Shown here: positions 1 to 8,377 of the stretch, in pieces
Numbering within the stretch: the stretch's first letter is position 1
Layout: every line of letters begins with the position of its first letter
Origin: Marisediminicola senii
GTDB taxonomy: Bacteria > Actinomycetota > Actinomycetes > Actinomycetales > Microbacteriaceae
Reading direction: 5' to 3'
DNA: 34,259 nt
Assembly (NCBI RefSeq): GCF_011057645.1
Contig: NZ_JAALGE010000033.1
Coordinates: 1-34,259 of the forward strand
Made by a program: the position numbers and the translations under genes
The notes under the pieces: model-generated
The model's database searches: none
Seen by the model: the letters and a program-made list of their open reading frames with translations, nothing else
What the model was told of the DNA's origin: nothing

Positions 1-109
1 ACCAGGCGAACGAACTAATCGCCCATGTGTTCATTTTTCAAAGGGACGGCGCCACGCGGACATCAACACTACCCCCTTCGTCGGCGGCGTAGGATGTTAA
101 TAAGGGACA
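1..109. mobile_element. Terminal part of an insertion sequence (IS21-like end suspected)
   Basis: The first 109 bases are more AT-rich than the flanking DNA. They hold two directly repeated motifs ending in AAGGGAC: TGTTCATTTTTCAAAGGGAC at 28-47 and TGTTAATAAGGGACA at 95-109. Read on the minus strand the element would begin TGTCCCTTATTAAC at 109, next to the Gly/Ser-rich codons of the DUF2207 gene. Multiple repeated terminal motifs and a TG...CA boundary are features of IS21-type elements. No transposase is visible because the window starts inside the element, so the family is a suggestion from memory of terminus style. An unrelated AT-rich intergenic segment is the alternative. Confidence 0.5.
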
Positions 110-1918
110 GCCGCCGGCCGACCCGCCGCTCGAGCTGCTGTACGACGACGACAGGCTGGTCGACACCGACCCGATGCTGCTGGCGAAGATCGCGGCATTG
201 AAGTGCCCCTGCCCGTAATACCAGTACGGATCGGCGTCGAGGCGTTCGTAGTACCGGCCGATCTCCTCGACCCATTCCTTCTCGGCCCCGAACAGCACCG
301 CATACGGCAGCAGGCGTTCGTTGAGCCGCAGCACCTGCGCGGTGTCGTCCGGGTCGATCGGCCCGCCGGCGTCTGTCGCCCCGGTGCCGTCAGTTGCCCC
401 GGCGCCGTTCACCGGCGCGCCACCGTTCACCGGCACGCGCTCCGCCCCCTGCGGCGACTGCAGGTAACGCAACCGGTCGGCTTCGGCGAGGGCGATGTAC
501 ACCTTGAGGCCGCGCAGGTGGTCCCGCACCTCCACGCCCTTCGGCTCGAGCGGCTGCCGTGCCACCAGGGCGACCGTCGCGACGATGGCCAGGGCACCCA
601 CCGTGAGGCTGATGACGGGCACGAACCCGCCGTACGCCTGCACCAGCGACACGATGCTGAACACGATCGCGGCGAGGCCGACCAGCAGCCCCACGACGAC
701 GACCAGGGTGATCAGCCCGACCGGCAGCGCCCTGCGGTACCCGTCTGCCGTCGCCCGTTTCGTCACCGCGGCCTGCAGCGCGCTGATCTTCGTCACCGCC
801 TTCGCGTCGGGTTGTGCGAGGTCACGGGTCTCGCCCGCATCCAGTGAATCCCCGAAGATGGCGTGCAGAAAGGCCAGACTGTCCGCGTCCGCGCCCTCGG
901 CGGTGAGGAACTCGAGGTGGTACTCGGGCTTGCTCTTCTTCTTGCGCTCCATGCGGGGCACCTCCACGATGCGCAGGTTGCGGGCGACCGCGAGCGCGAG
1001 GATCTGCGCGGTGGTCGCCTTCGTCGTGGTGCCGGAGATGGTGGATGCCAGCAGCACCCCCACCCCCTTCGGCGGCAGGTACTCCGCCACGATGATGCCC
1101 CTGCCGGGGGCATCCCGCAGGCGCGTGCGCCGCAGCAGTGCCGCGCCCCCCGCGACGAGCAGGCTCGCCCCCGCCAGCAGCACCGAGACCAGAGGCCACG
1201 GGGCAGCGCCGAAGCTGCCGTCGCGCGGCACGAAGGTGCCCTCGTCGAACCCGATCGCGAAGGTCAGGTTCTCGCCCGGCCCGAGGTCGGTCTGCGTGAA
1301 TTCGTAGCCGTCGGCCGTCGTGAACGACTCGACGGGGTTGCTGTCGCCCTCCGCACCGGAGACCGCGGTCACCTGGTCGGTGAGTGCTCGCTGCAGCTCG
1401 GGCTCGAGAACGACCCGCGCCGTCACGACGCCGAACGGCTGCGCCCACCCGGTGCCGTTGACGTCCCAGTAGAACTCGTCGGCGTCGGTGTCGTCGAAGT
1501 ACCTGGTGACGTTGTGTTGCTCGTAGGTGATGACGTAGGTCTGCTCACCCTCGACGAAGTCGTCGCCGGCGATGGTCACGACCTCGAAGTCGCCGTCGTC
1601 TTCGGTCTCGTACTCCCGCGGGTCGCCGTTCTCGTCGGTGACCGAGAGTACCCGCAGGTCGGTCGGGTGCCCGTCGTAGCGGTCGACCAGCTCGCGCCGG
1701 ATTCCACGGTTCTGCTCCGGCGGGAACACCGCGACCAGCGTCTCCTGCACCTCGAGCACCGACCGGCCGTCGGCGTCGGTCGACAGTTCGTAGACGCCAT
1801 CGAAGCTCGAGAACTCGAAGTCGTCGAGCTCGTCGGCGGAGGCCACGGCAGCCGGCATGCCGACCGCCGCCCCCACCAGTACGGACAGCATCCCCAGGTA
1901 CATCGCTCGGCGCTTCAC
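38..1918 (-). CDS. DUF2207 family membrane protein, C-terminus apparently replaced by IS-derived codons
   Basis: About 626 residues from GTG 1918; ATG 1930 is an alternative. The GTG start is preferred because the encoded protein begins with a KRR-type signal peptide and a TATGCT -10-like box lies 7 nt upstream. The order is a signal peptide (about 1-31), an extracellular beta-rich DUF2207 region, a membrane helix near 238-260, a cytoplasmic segment, and two more helices near 394-426 and 433-453. Family members normally end in a long Ser/Gly tail. Here the Ser-rich stretch is followed by only a few Gly codons, then by about 24 unrelated residues reading CPLLTSYAAD... that are encoded inside the putative insertion-sequence end (stop at 38-40). 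The molecular function of DUF2207 proteins is unknown. The gene lies downstream of the aldo/keto reductase on the same strand with a 32-nt gap. Confidence 0.85.
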   Translation of the reverse strand: MKRRAMYLGMLSVLVGAAVGMPAAVASADELDDFEFSSFDGVYELSTDADGRSVLEVQETLVAVFPPEQNRGIRRELVDRYDGHPTDLRVLSVTDENGDPREYETEDDGDFEVVTIAGDDFVEGEQTYVITYEQHNVTRYFDDTDADEFYWDVNGTGWAQPFGVVTARVVLEPELQRALTDQVTAVSGAEGDSNPVESFTTADGYEFTQTDLGPGENLTFAIGFDEGTFVPRDGSFGAAPWPLVSVLLAGASLLVAGGAALLRRTRLRDAPGRGIIVAEYLPPKGVGVLLASTISGTTTKATTAQILALAVARNLRIVEVPRMERKKKSKPEYHLEFLTAEGADADSLAFLHAIFGDSLDAGETRDLAQPDAKAVTKISALQAAVTKRATADGYRRALPVGLITLVVVVGLLVGLAAIVFSIVSLVQAYGGFVPVISLTVGALAIVATVALVARQPLEPKGVEVRDHLRGLKVYIALAEADRLRYLQSPQGAERVPVNGGAPVNGAGATDGTGATDAGGPIDPDDTAQVLRLNERLLPYAVLFGAEKEWVEEIGRYYERLDADPYWYYGQGHFNAAIFASSIGSVSTSLSSSYSSSSGGSAGGCPLLTSYAADEGGSVDVRVAPSL

Positions 1919-1925
1919 GCCCCCG

Positions 1926-1931
1926 AGCATA
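1926..1931 (-). promoter_or_regulatory. Putative -10 box for a leaderless DUF2207 transcript
   Basis: On the minus strand TATGCT ends 7 nt before GTG 1918. This spacing would put the first transcribed base at or near the start codon. No clear -35 is visible. A GGGGGC run between box and start could instead be a Shine-Dalgarno sequence. Confidence 0.35.
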
Positions 1932-1950
1932 GACACCGGGTCGTCCGCGG

Positions 1951-2979
1951 CTACTGCACCGCGCTCGAGGCCGCCCAGATATTGATGTCCATGTCGACGG
2001 CGTGCTCGTCGATCGCGGCGAGCTCGGCACCGTCGAAATCGAGGTGCTGCACCGCGGCGAGGTTCGCCTCGAGCTGCGCGACCGACGACGCACCGACGAG
2101 TGCCGAGGTGACGCTCGAGGTGCGCAGGGTCCACGAGATGGCCATCTGCGCGAGCGACTGCCCGCGGCCCTTCGCGATCTCGGTCAGGGCCCGGATCGAG
2201 GTGAGCGCCCTGTCGGAGACCATGGTCTCCTTCATCGACACGCCCCTCGATGCGCGGGCGTCGGCGGGAATGCCGTCGAGATAGCGGTCAGTGAGCAGCC
2301 CCTGCCCGAGGGGCGAGAAGGCGATGCATCCAACACCCAGCTCCTCGAGGGTGTCGAGCAGCCCGTCCTCCACCCAGCGGTTGAACATCGAGTAGGAGGG
2401 CTGGTGGATGAGCAGCGGGGTGCCGAGGTCGGCGAGGATTTTCGCTGCGGCGATGGTGCGCGACGGCGAGTACGACGAGATGCCGGCGTAGAGGGCGCGG
2501 CCAGAGGTGACGGCCGTGTGCAGGGCGCCCATGGTCTCCTCCAGCGGCGTGTCGGGGTCGGCCCGGTGGGAGTAGAAAATGTCGACGTAGTCGAGTCCCA
2601 TGCGGCCCAGGCTCTGGTCGAGCGACGACAGCAGGTACTTGCGCGACCCCTGCGTGCCATAGGGGCCCGGCCACATCGTGTACCCAGCCTTCGACGAGAT
2701 GACGAGCTCATCGCGGTGCGCCGAGAAGTCGCGGCGCAGGTGGTCGCCGAAGTTGGTCTCGGCACTGCCGGCGGGCGGACCGTAGTTGTTGGCCAGGTCG
2801 AAGTGCGTCACGCCGAGGTCGAAGGCGCGGCGCAGGATGTCGCGCTGGCGCTCGACGGGCACGTTCTGGCCGAAGTTCTGCCACAGCCCGAGCGAGACCG
2901 CGGGCAGCTCGAGGCCGCTCCGTCCGGTGCGTCGGTATGGCATGTCGTCGTAGCGGTTCTCGGCAGCGAGGTAGGTCAT
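1951..2979 (-). CDS. yghZ: Aldo/keto reductase, L-glyceraldehyde-3-phosphate reductase (YghZ) type
   Basis: 342 residues, the normal length for this subgroup. It is an NADPH-dependent cytoplasmic (beta/alpha)8 reductase; the YghZ subgroup reduces L-glyceraldehyde 3-phosphate, methylglyoxal and related aldehydes. The catalytic tetrad is visible: Asp61 and Tyr66 in FDLANNYGPP, Lys97 in SSKAGY and His138 in FYSHRAD. The GTQGSRKYLLSSLDQSL segment and the LIHQPSYSMFNRWVE segment closely match the E. coli YghZ pattern as I remember it. The C-terminal GAS motif (ALVGASS), which binds the cofactor phosphate, is present. The start overlaps the stop of the upstream 124-residue gene by ATGA, so the two are probably translationally coupled. 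The exact physiological substrate is inferred. Confidence 0.93.
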   Translation of the reverse strand: MTYLAAENRYDDMPYRRTGRSGLELPAVSLGLWQNFGQNVPVERQRDILRRAFDLGVTHFDLANNYGPPAGSAETNFGDHLRRDFSAHRDELVISSKAGYTMWPGPYGTQGSRKYLLSSLDQSLGRMGLDYVDIFYSHRADPDTPLEETMGALHTAVTSGRALYAGISSYSPSRTIAAAKILADLGTPLLIHQPSYSMFNRWVEDGLLDTLEELGVGCIAFSPLGQGLLTDRYLDGIPADARASRGVSMKETMVSDRALTSIRALTEIAKGRGQSLAQMAISWTLRTSSVTSALVGASSVAQLEANLAAVQHLDFDGAELAAIDEHAVDMDINIWAASSAVQ

Positions 2980-3350
2980 GCGTCCATGCTGTCACGTGGG
3001 TGGGCGGCTTCGCCCGCGGTCGCGGCGTCGAGGGCGTCGAGCTGCCGCAGCGCATCCTTCGCCCGGTCGAGCCGGTCGGCTTCCGGGTCGTCCCACCAGT
3101 ACGGACCGCGCTCGCCGAGGCCGTGCTTCGCGAGTCCTACGCGGGTGCGGGCCGCGGCGACCGCTTCGGTATCGTCTGCCTTCTTCGCGGTGCGCACGCC
3201 CGAGCGCCCGCGCCCGAGGTGCGATGTCAGCGCAGCGAGCACGTCATCGGGAAGCGACGGGTCGGTGCGGCGCCACCGCCGCCCCTTGATGGTCATCCAC
3301 CGGTCGTCGTCGGGGGTGGTGTCCGATGGATGCGGCGCGCTCTCGCTCAT
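2976..3350 (-). CDS. Small conserved actinobacterial protein of unknown function
   Basis: 124 residues, rich in Arg, Asp and Trp, with no signal peptide or membrane segment. The conserved-looking core is RWMTIKGRRWRRTDPSLP, followed by a charged helical region containing AKKADD, VGLAKHGLGERG and PYWW. Proteins with this pattern are widespread in actinobacteria and are often auto-named 'biopolymer transporter Tol'. Nothing in the sequence supports a transport role and I would not propagate that name. The gene overlaps the aldo/keto reductase start by four bases. Upstream of ATG 3350 there is no Shine-Dalgarno sequence but a TAGCGT box at a 6-nt spacing, which suggests a leaderless transcript. 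Confidence 0.82.
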   Translation of the reverse strand: MSESAPHPSDTTPDDDRWMTIKGRRWRRTDPSLPDDVLAALTSHLGRGRSGVRTAKKADDTEAVAAARTRVGLAKHGLGERGPYWWDDPEADRLDRAKDALRQLDALDAATAGEAAHPRDSMDA

Positions 3351-3356
3351 GGGTGA

Positions 3357-3362
3357 ACGCTA
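3357..3362 (-). promoter_or_regulatory. TAGCGT -10 box, leaderless start
   Basis: On the minus strand TAGCGT is followed by six bases and then ATG 3350. It has the same arrangement as the boxes before 13488, 18351, 20223 and 30831. No -35 is recognisable. Confidence 0.5.
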
Positions 3363-3445
3363 GCCCGGGCGGGCTCCGAGACCGCAGACTATGACTCACC
3401 TCGTCTGCCGGCACCGGCCGGCGGCATCGATCCGGGGAGCGACTC

Positions 3446-3907
3446 ATGACCAACGGCCTGCGCAGGCTCACGACAGGGACGGCCCTCGCGGGTGCGGCTG
3501 TGCTGCTGCTCGCCGGCTGCGCGGCGCAATCCACCGACGCGGTGGGCGGCGCCGAGGCATCCACTACCCCGTCGGCGGCGCCCGATGAAGACACCGCATC
3601 GAGTGCCGAGCCGGCAACCGGCGCCGACTGGCCCCGGGTCGACGAGTCGGGTACCGGCCCGACCACGCTCACCATCGACCGCCCGTCGCCCGATGCGTTC
3701 TACCTGATGGCGAGCTTCACGTGCACGTCGGGTGAGTCGCACGTCGAGCTGCAGGAGGACCCCCGGGTGTTCATGTCCGGCCCGTGCGGTGGTTCCAGTG
3801 GATATCAGATGCCGTTGGACATCGATGCGACCGAACTGAACTTCACCATCGACATCGATCCGGGCGCCGAATTCACATTCACGGGAACGTTCCAGCCGCT
3901 GCGCTGA
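3446..3907 (+). CDS. Small secreted lipoprotein of unknown function
   Basis: 153 residues. The signal peptide ends in the lipobox LLAGC, so the protein is probably lipidated and anchored on the outer face of the cytoplasmic membrane. A Ser/Thr/Ala/Asp linker (about 25-60) precedes a small beta-rich domain with two cysteines (in FTCTSG and GPCGGSSGY), likely a disulfide. The start is supported by GGGGAG eight bases upstream of ATG 3446. The mature domain resembles the architecture of the lipoprotein at 18431 (lipobox, low-complexity linker, beta-rich domain), but I cannot show homology by eye. It stands alone, divergent from the 124-residue gene. No function is recognised. Confidence 0.8.
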   Translation: MTNGLRRLTTGTALAGAAVLLLAGCAAQSTDAVGGAEASTTPSAAPDEDTASSAEPATGADWPRVDESGTGPTTLTIDRPSPDAFYLMASFTCTSGESHVELQEDPRVFMSGPCGGSSGYQMPLDIDATELNFTIDIDPGAEFTFTGTFQPLR

Positions 3908-4004
3908 GTCGCGCGCGCGCTTGCTTGTGGGTGAGGACTTGCCAGGGCGGGCCGGGTGACCGTGAGGCGCGGGTGGTGCCGCGGCGCCGAACCGCGACAT
4001 CCGC

Positions 4005-4231
4005 TCACCTCATCGCCGAATGCGCGTCGTCACCGCCGAGCGATCGAACCGCAGCGGCGGCAGCGCGTATGTTCCAGCCGACCAGGCCCAGCACCAGCGC
4101 GACCAGATGGGGGAAGTAGCCCACTCGTGCGACGCGGAGCGAATGCCAGCGTCGGGGTGACGCTCGCCCCGCTCAGCGAGTCGGATCACCTCGGTGCGGG
4201 TGGCAGTCGACAGCGTCGCCCAGGTGACGGA
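4005..4231 (-). pseudogene. Candidate frameshifted small membrane protein gene in a 383-bp gap
   Basis: The gap 3908-4290 holds no intact conventional gene. On the minus strand one frame encodes a plausible helical segment (TRTEVIRLAERGERHPD, then IRSASHEW). Shifting frame near 4122 continues as a hydrophobic helix (GYFPHLVALVLGLVGWNI), a short tail and a stop at 4005-4007. Joined, they read like one small one-helix membrane protein whose frame is broken; separately neither has a convincing start. An in-frame GTG at 4189 could begin the first part. The TM frame alone could encode about 39 residues from a GTG near 4123. Low confidence, because I know no family member well enough to align it. 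Confidence 0.35.
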
Positions 4232-4290
4232 GTCGGTGGACTGCTCAGGCGCACGGCTGGCGCCAGCGTGCGCATCGAGCGCCGGGCCGC

Positions 4291-5112
4291 TCACTCGCCG
4301 AAACCGCGCAGGGAGGAGTCGCGGCTGGCGTCGTAGACGTACGCGAAGCACACCACGCCGCGCTCACCGTCGTCCCACCCCTCGGCGGTAGGAGCGAGCA
4401 GTCCGTAGCCGACCACCGAGTCGTAGTAATCGACCCCGATGAAGTCCTCGAACGTGTCCTCGCAGGCGGGGTACGTCTCGTCGTACATGAAGTCCTCACC
4501 GGGAAACAGGTCGCCCTCCACTGTCGACACGGCATACACCTCATAGTCGTGTGCCGAGTCGCACGGGAGGGTGCCGGGTGTGGCGACGAGGTCGCTGTCG
4601 ATGTCGACGGCACCGAAGCACACGCCCTCGCGCAGATCGTCGACGGACGTGACGCCCGTGAAGTCTGCGGCACCCGCGTACTCGCCGTAAAGCGCGGCAT
4701 CGCCGAAGTCGGCGGCATATGGCTCCTCGAGATAGGCGCCCCCGAGAGCCGCGCTGGCTACCGAGGCGATACTGGCGATTGCCAATGCCATGATGCCGAC
4801 CAAGAGCGCAAGCGACGCGATCACGATGGCCACGATCGCCAGCGTGTTCGAGCGCTTCTCCCGCCCGACCTCGGCGAACGGGTAGTCACCGCCCGGCCTG
4901 CCCGGTTGGCTCCGGATGCCGCCGCCCGGCGCCGCGGCAGACGCGGGCCAGTACCCCTGCGGTCCCGCCGGCGGTGCCGGGAACTGTGCCCCGCCGGGTG
5001 ACAGCCACGGGTTCGACTGCGTCTGGTCGGAGGGGGTGGACGGGCCGGGCTGCCCTGCAGGGGTCGGCTGGTCCGTGGAACCCGCAGGGGTACCCGCCGT
5101 CGGCTCGGTCAT
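4291..5112 (-). CDS. Septum_form-type membrane protein with Pro/Gly-rich N-terminus
   Basis: 273 residues from ATG 5112; an in-frame TTG at 5169 would add 19. The N-terminal 85 residues are Pro/Gly/Thr/Ser-rich and presumably cytoplasmic. A single membrane helix follows (about 89-115, LAIVAIVIASLALLVGIMA). The external C-terminal domain has the Septum_form pattern: VCFGAVDID, then LPCDSAHDYEVYAV, then YPACEDTF, then VVCFAYV. Its four cysteines are likely paired, and the C-x-H-D-Y-E-V-Y signature is typical. In actinobacteria this family was named from a septum-associated protein, but its biochemical role is not established. A TAGCGT box at 5188-5193 on the minus strand is the probable promoter and leaves the TTG/ATG choice open. 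Confidence 0.78.
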   Translation of the reverse strand: MTEPTAGTPAGSTDQPTPAGQPGPSTPSDQTQSNPWLSPGGAQFPAPPAGPQGYWPASAAAPGGGIRSQPGRPGGDYPFAEVGREKRSNTLAIVAIVIASLALLVGIMALAIASIASVASAALGGAYLEEPYAADFGDAALYGEYAGAADFTGVTSVDDLREGVCFGAVDIDSDLVATPGTLPCDSAHDYEVYAVSTVEGDLFPGEDFMYDETYPACEDTFEDFIGVDYYDSVVGYGLLAPTAEGWDDGERGVVCFAYVYDASRDSSLRGFGE

Positions 5113-5187
5113 GGTCGGTTCGTCAGACGTCGGCACCGGCGCTCCGTTCGGGGTTTGCGGCAGCGCCAATCGTGCCGTACTCGCTGC

Positions 5188-5193
5188 ACGCTA
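5188..5193 (-). promoter_or_regulatory. Putative TAGCGT -10 box for the Septum_form-type gene
   Basis: On the minus strand TAGCGT lies 18 nt before TTG 5169 and 75 nt before ATG 5112. It matches the -10 boxes seen elsewhere in the window. The -35 is not recognisable. Confidence 0.35.
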
Positions 5194-5242
5194 CTGCCGG
5201 GCCGCGAGCCGCGGCATCCCCCAAACGGGCCGAACTGGCGGG

Positions 5243-7063
<1,821 letters not shown>

Positions 7064-7082
7064 TGGGCAATCATGCCGCGAT

Positions 7083-7098
7083 TTTGCAGCGCTGTAAA
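7083..7098. promoter_or_regulatory. LacI-type operator upstream of the GH2 gene
   Basis: TTTGCAGCGCTGTAAA is an imperfect 16-bp palindrome (7 of 8 half-site positions match) with the CG centre typical of LacI-family operators. It shares 14 of 16 positions, including the core CAGCGCTGTA, with the site at 8270-8285. It lies 20 nt upstream of ATG 7063, where a bound repressor would block the GH2 transcript. Confidence 0.75.
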
Positions 7099-7144
7099 GT
7101 GGATGCCGCGGTGCGCGGTTCCCCTCGAACCGGGTGAGCCACGC

Positions 7145-8155
7145 TCACGATGCGGGCGTGCTGCCGCGCACGGCGAGCGAGTGGCCCACGATCCGGTGTC
7201 GCCCGACGCCCTGGTAGCCGTCGATGCGATCCTCGAGCAGCGACAGTGCCTCTGAGGCGATGGCCATCTTGTCCGGGGCGACGGAAGTCAGGGTCGGCGA
7301 GGTGTACCGGCCGACGAAGGTGTCGTCCCAGCCGACCACGGCGACGTCGCCGGGAACCGACTTGCCCGCCGCCTGCAGTGCCTTCAGCGCGCCGATCGCG
7401 AACTTGTCGTCGCGGCAGACCACGCCATCGAACTCCAGCCCGGCTGCCAGCGCTTCGGTGATCGCGTCGCCTCCCGCCTCGGCCGAGAATTTCCGCGCGG
7501 TGAGCACCAGGTCGGGGCTGACGGGAAGCCCCGCCTCGATGAGCGCCTGCTGGTATCCGAGCAGTCGCTGGGTCGTCGAGCCGGTGATGTCGCCGTCGGT
7601 CACGGCAAGGAAGGCGATGCGGCGGCGACCGGAATCGAGCAGGTGCTGAGTTCCCTCCAGGGCCGCGGCGACGTTGTCGATCATCACGTGATCCGTCATC
7701 ACGGGCATCGCGGCCTCGCCGAGCAGCACGAGCGGCGTGCCGGGGGCCAGCTTCGCGATGTCGAGGGTGCCCATCTGCACCGGGTGGAAGATGACGCCGT
7801 CGACCAGTCCGGCCTCGCGGTCGCCGATCACGGCGCGCTCCGCGACCGGGTCGCTGAGCGTCTGCTCGATGAGCACCCGGTAGCCGCGGCGGGTGGCCTC
7901 TTCGGCGATGTAGCGCGAGAGCTCGGAGAAGTACGGGTGGTCCATCTCGGGCATGGCGAGGGCAATCATGCCGGTGCGGCCGGTGGCCAGGCGCCGGGCG
8001 GTGAGGTTGGGACGGTAGCCGAGCTCGTCGATGGCACTCTGCACCTTCTGCCGCAGTGCGGGGGCGACGTGCGGGTAGTCGTGCACGACGTTGGAGACGG
8101 TCTTCATCGAGACGCCGGCGAGCTCCGCCACGTCGATCAATCGCACCCGTGCCAT
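7145..8155 (-). CDS. LacI family transcriptional regulator
   Basis: 336 residues from ATG 8155, chosen because the LacI helix-turn-helix begins right there (LIDVAELAGVSMKTVSNVVH, residues 6-25). The hinge (PNLTARRLATGRTG) and a periplasmic-binding-protein-like effector domain follow: MPEMDHPYFSEL, then VDGVIFHP, then DDKFAIGALKALQ, then VAVVGWDD. An AGGA sequence 12 nt upstream could serve as ribosome binding site. The protein should bind the palindromes at 7083-7098 and 8270-8285 and release them on binding a sugar ligand. It is divergent from the transporter operon and upstream of the GH2 gene on the same strand, the classical layout of a local sugar regulator. The effector is unknown; a mono- or oligosaccharide from the imported substrate is expected. 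Confidence 0.94.
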   Translation of the reverse strand: MARVRLIDVAELAGVSMKTVSNVVHDYPHVAPALRQKVQSAIDELGYRPNLTARRLATGRTGMIALAMPEMDHPYFSELSRYIAEEATRRGYRVLIEQTLSDPVAERAVIGDREAGLVDGVIFHPVQMGTLDIAKLAPGTPLVLLGEAAMPVMTDHVMIDNVAAALEGTQHLLDSGRRRIAFLAVTDGDITGSTTQRLLGYQQALIEAGLPVSPDLVLTARKFSAEAGGDAITEALAAGLEFDGVVCRDDKFAIGALKALQAAGKSVPGDVAVVGWDDTFVGRYTSPTLTSVAPDKMAIASEALSLLEDRIDGYQGVGRHRIVGHSLAVRGSTPAS

Positions 8156-8205
8156 TCGTATCCCAATCCTTCGCGCCCATCCTAAGGCGAGACTCCCTCG
8201 TGAGT

Positions 8206-8222
8206 GGGGAGGCGCTTTCCCA
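8206..8222. promoter_or_regulatory. Weak palindrome near the lacI-type start, possible autoregulatory site
   Basis: GGGGAGGCGCTTTCCC is an imperfect inverted repeat with a central GC, about 50 nt upstream of ATG 8155. Its arms differ from the two well-matched operators, so binding by the same repressor is doubtful. Confidence 0.25.
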
Positions 8223-8258
8223 TGGCGGGGCCCCGCCACGATCGTGATCTGCCCGGTA

Positions 8259-8287
8259 TGGACTTCCGGTTTACAGCGCTGTACATT
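8259..8287 (+). promoter_or_regulatory. Putative promoter of the ABC transporter operon with overlapping operator
   Basis: TGGACT (8259-8264) and TACATT (8282-8287) are separated by 17 bp and resemble -35 and -10 hexamers. The LacI-type operator overlaps the spacer and the -10, a position suited to repression. The leader to ATG 8378 would be about 84 nt. A perfect 10-bp palindrome, CGAGTACTCG, lies just downstream at 8291-8300. Confidence 0.45.
8270..8285. promoter_or_regulatory. LacI-type operator upstream of the solute-binding-protein gene
   Basis: TTTACAGCGCTGTACA is a near-perfect palindrome with a central CG step. It matches the site at 7083-7098 at 14 of 16 positions. It lies between the divergent regulator and transporter genes, 92 nt upstream of ATG 8378. 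Confidence 0.78.
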
Positions 8288-8377
8288 GTCCGAGTACTCG
8301 CTTTGTCGAACGTCCGACGGCAGTGCACACACAGCGCCGCACCCCGCGGAGCACAGCTCTCAATGAGGAGGACGACC

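Noticed and set aside
2976-3350. 'Biopolymer transporter Tol' as the name of the 124-residue protein
   Set aside because: There is no membrane segment, signal peptide or Tol-like feature in the sequence; the label is probably a propagated database name.
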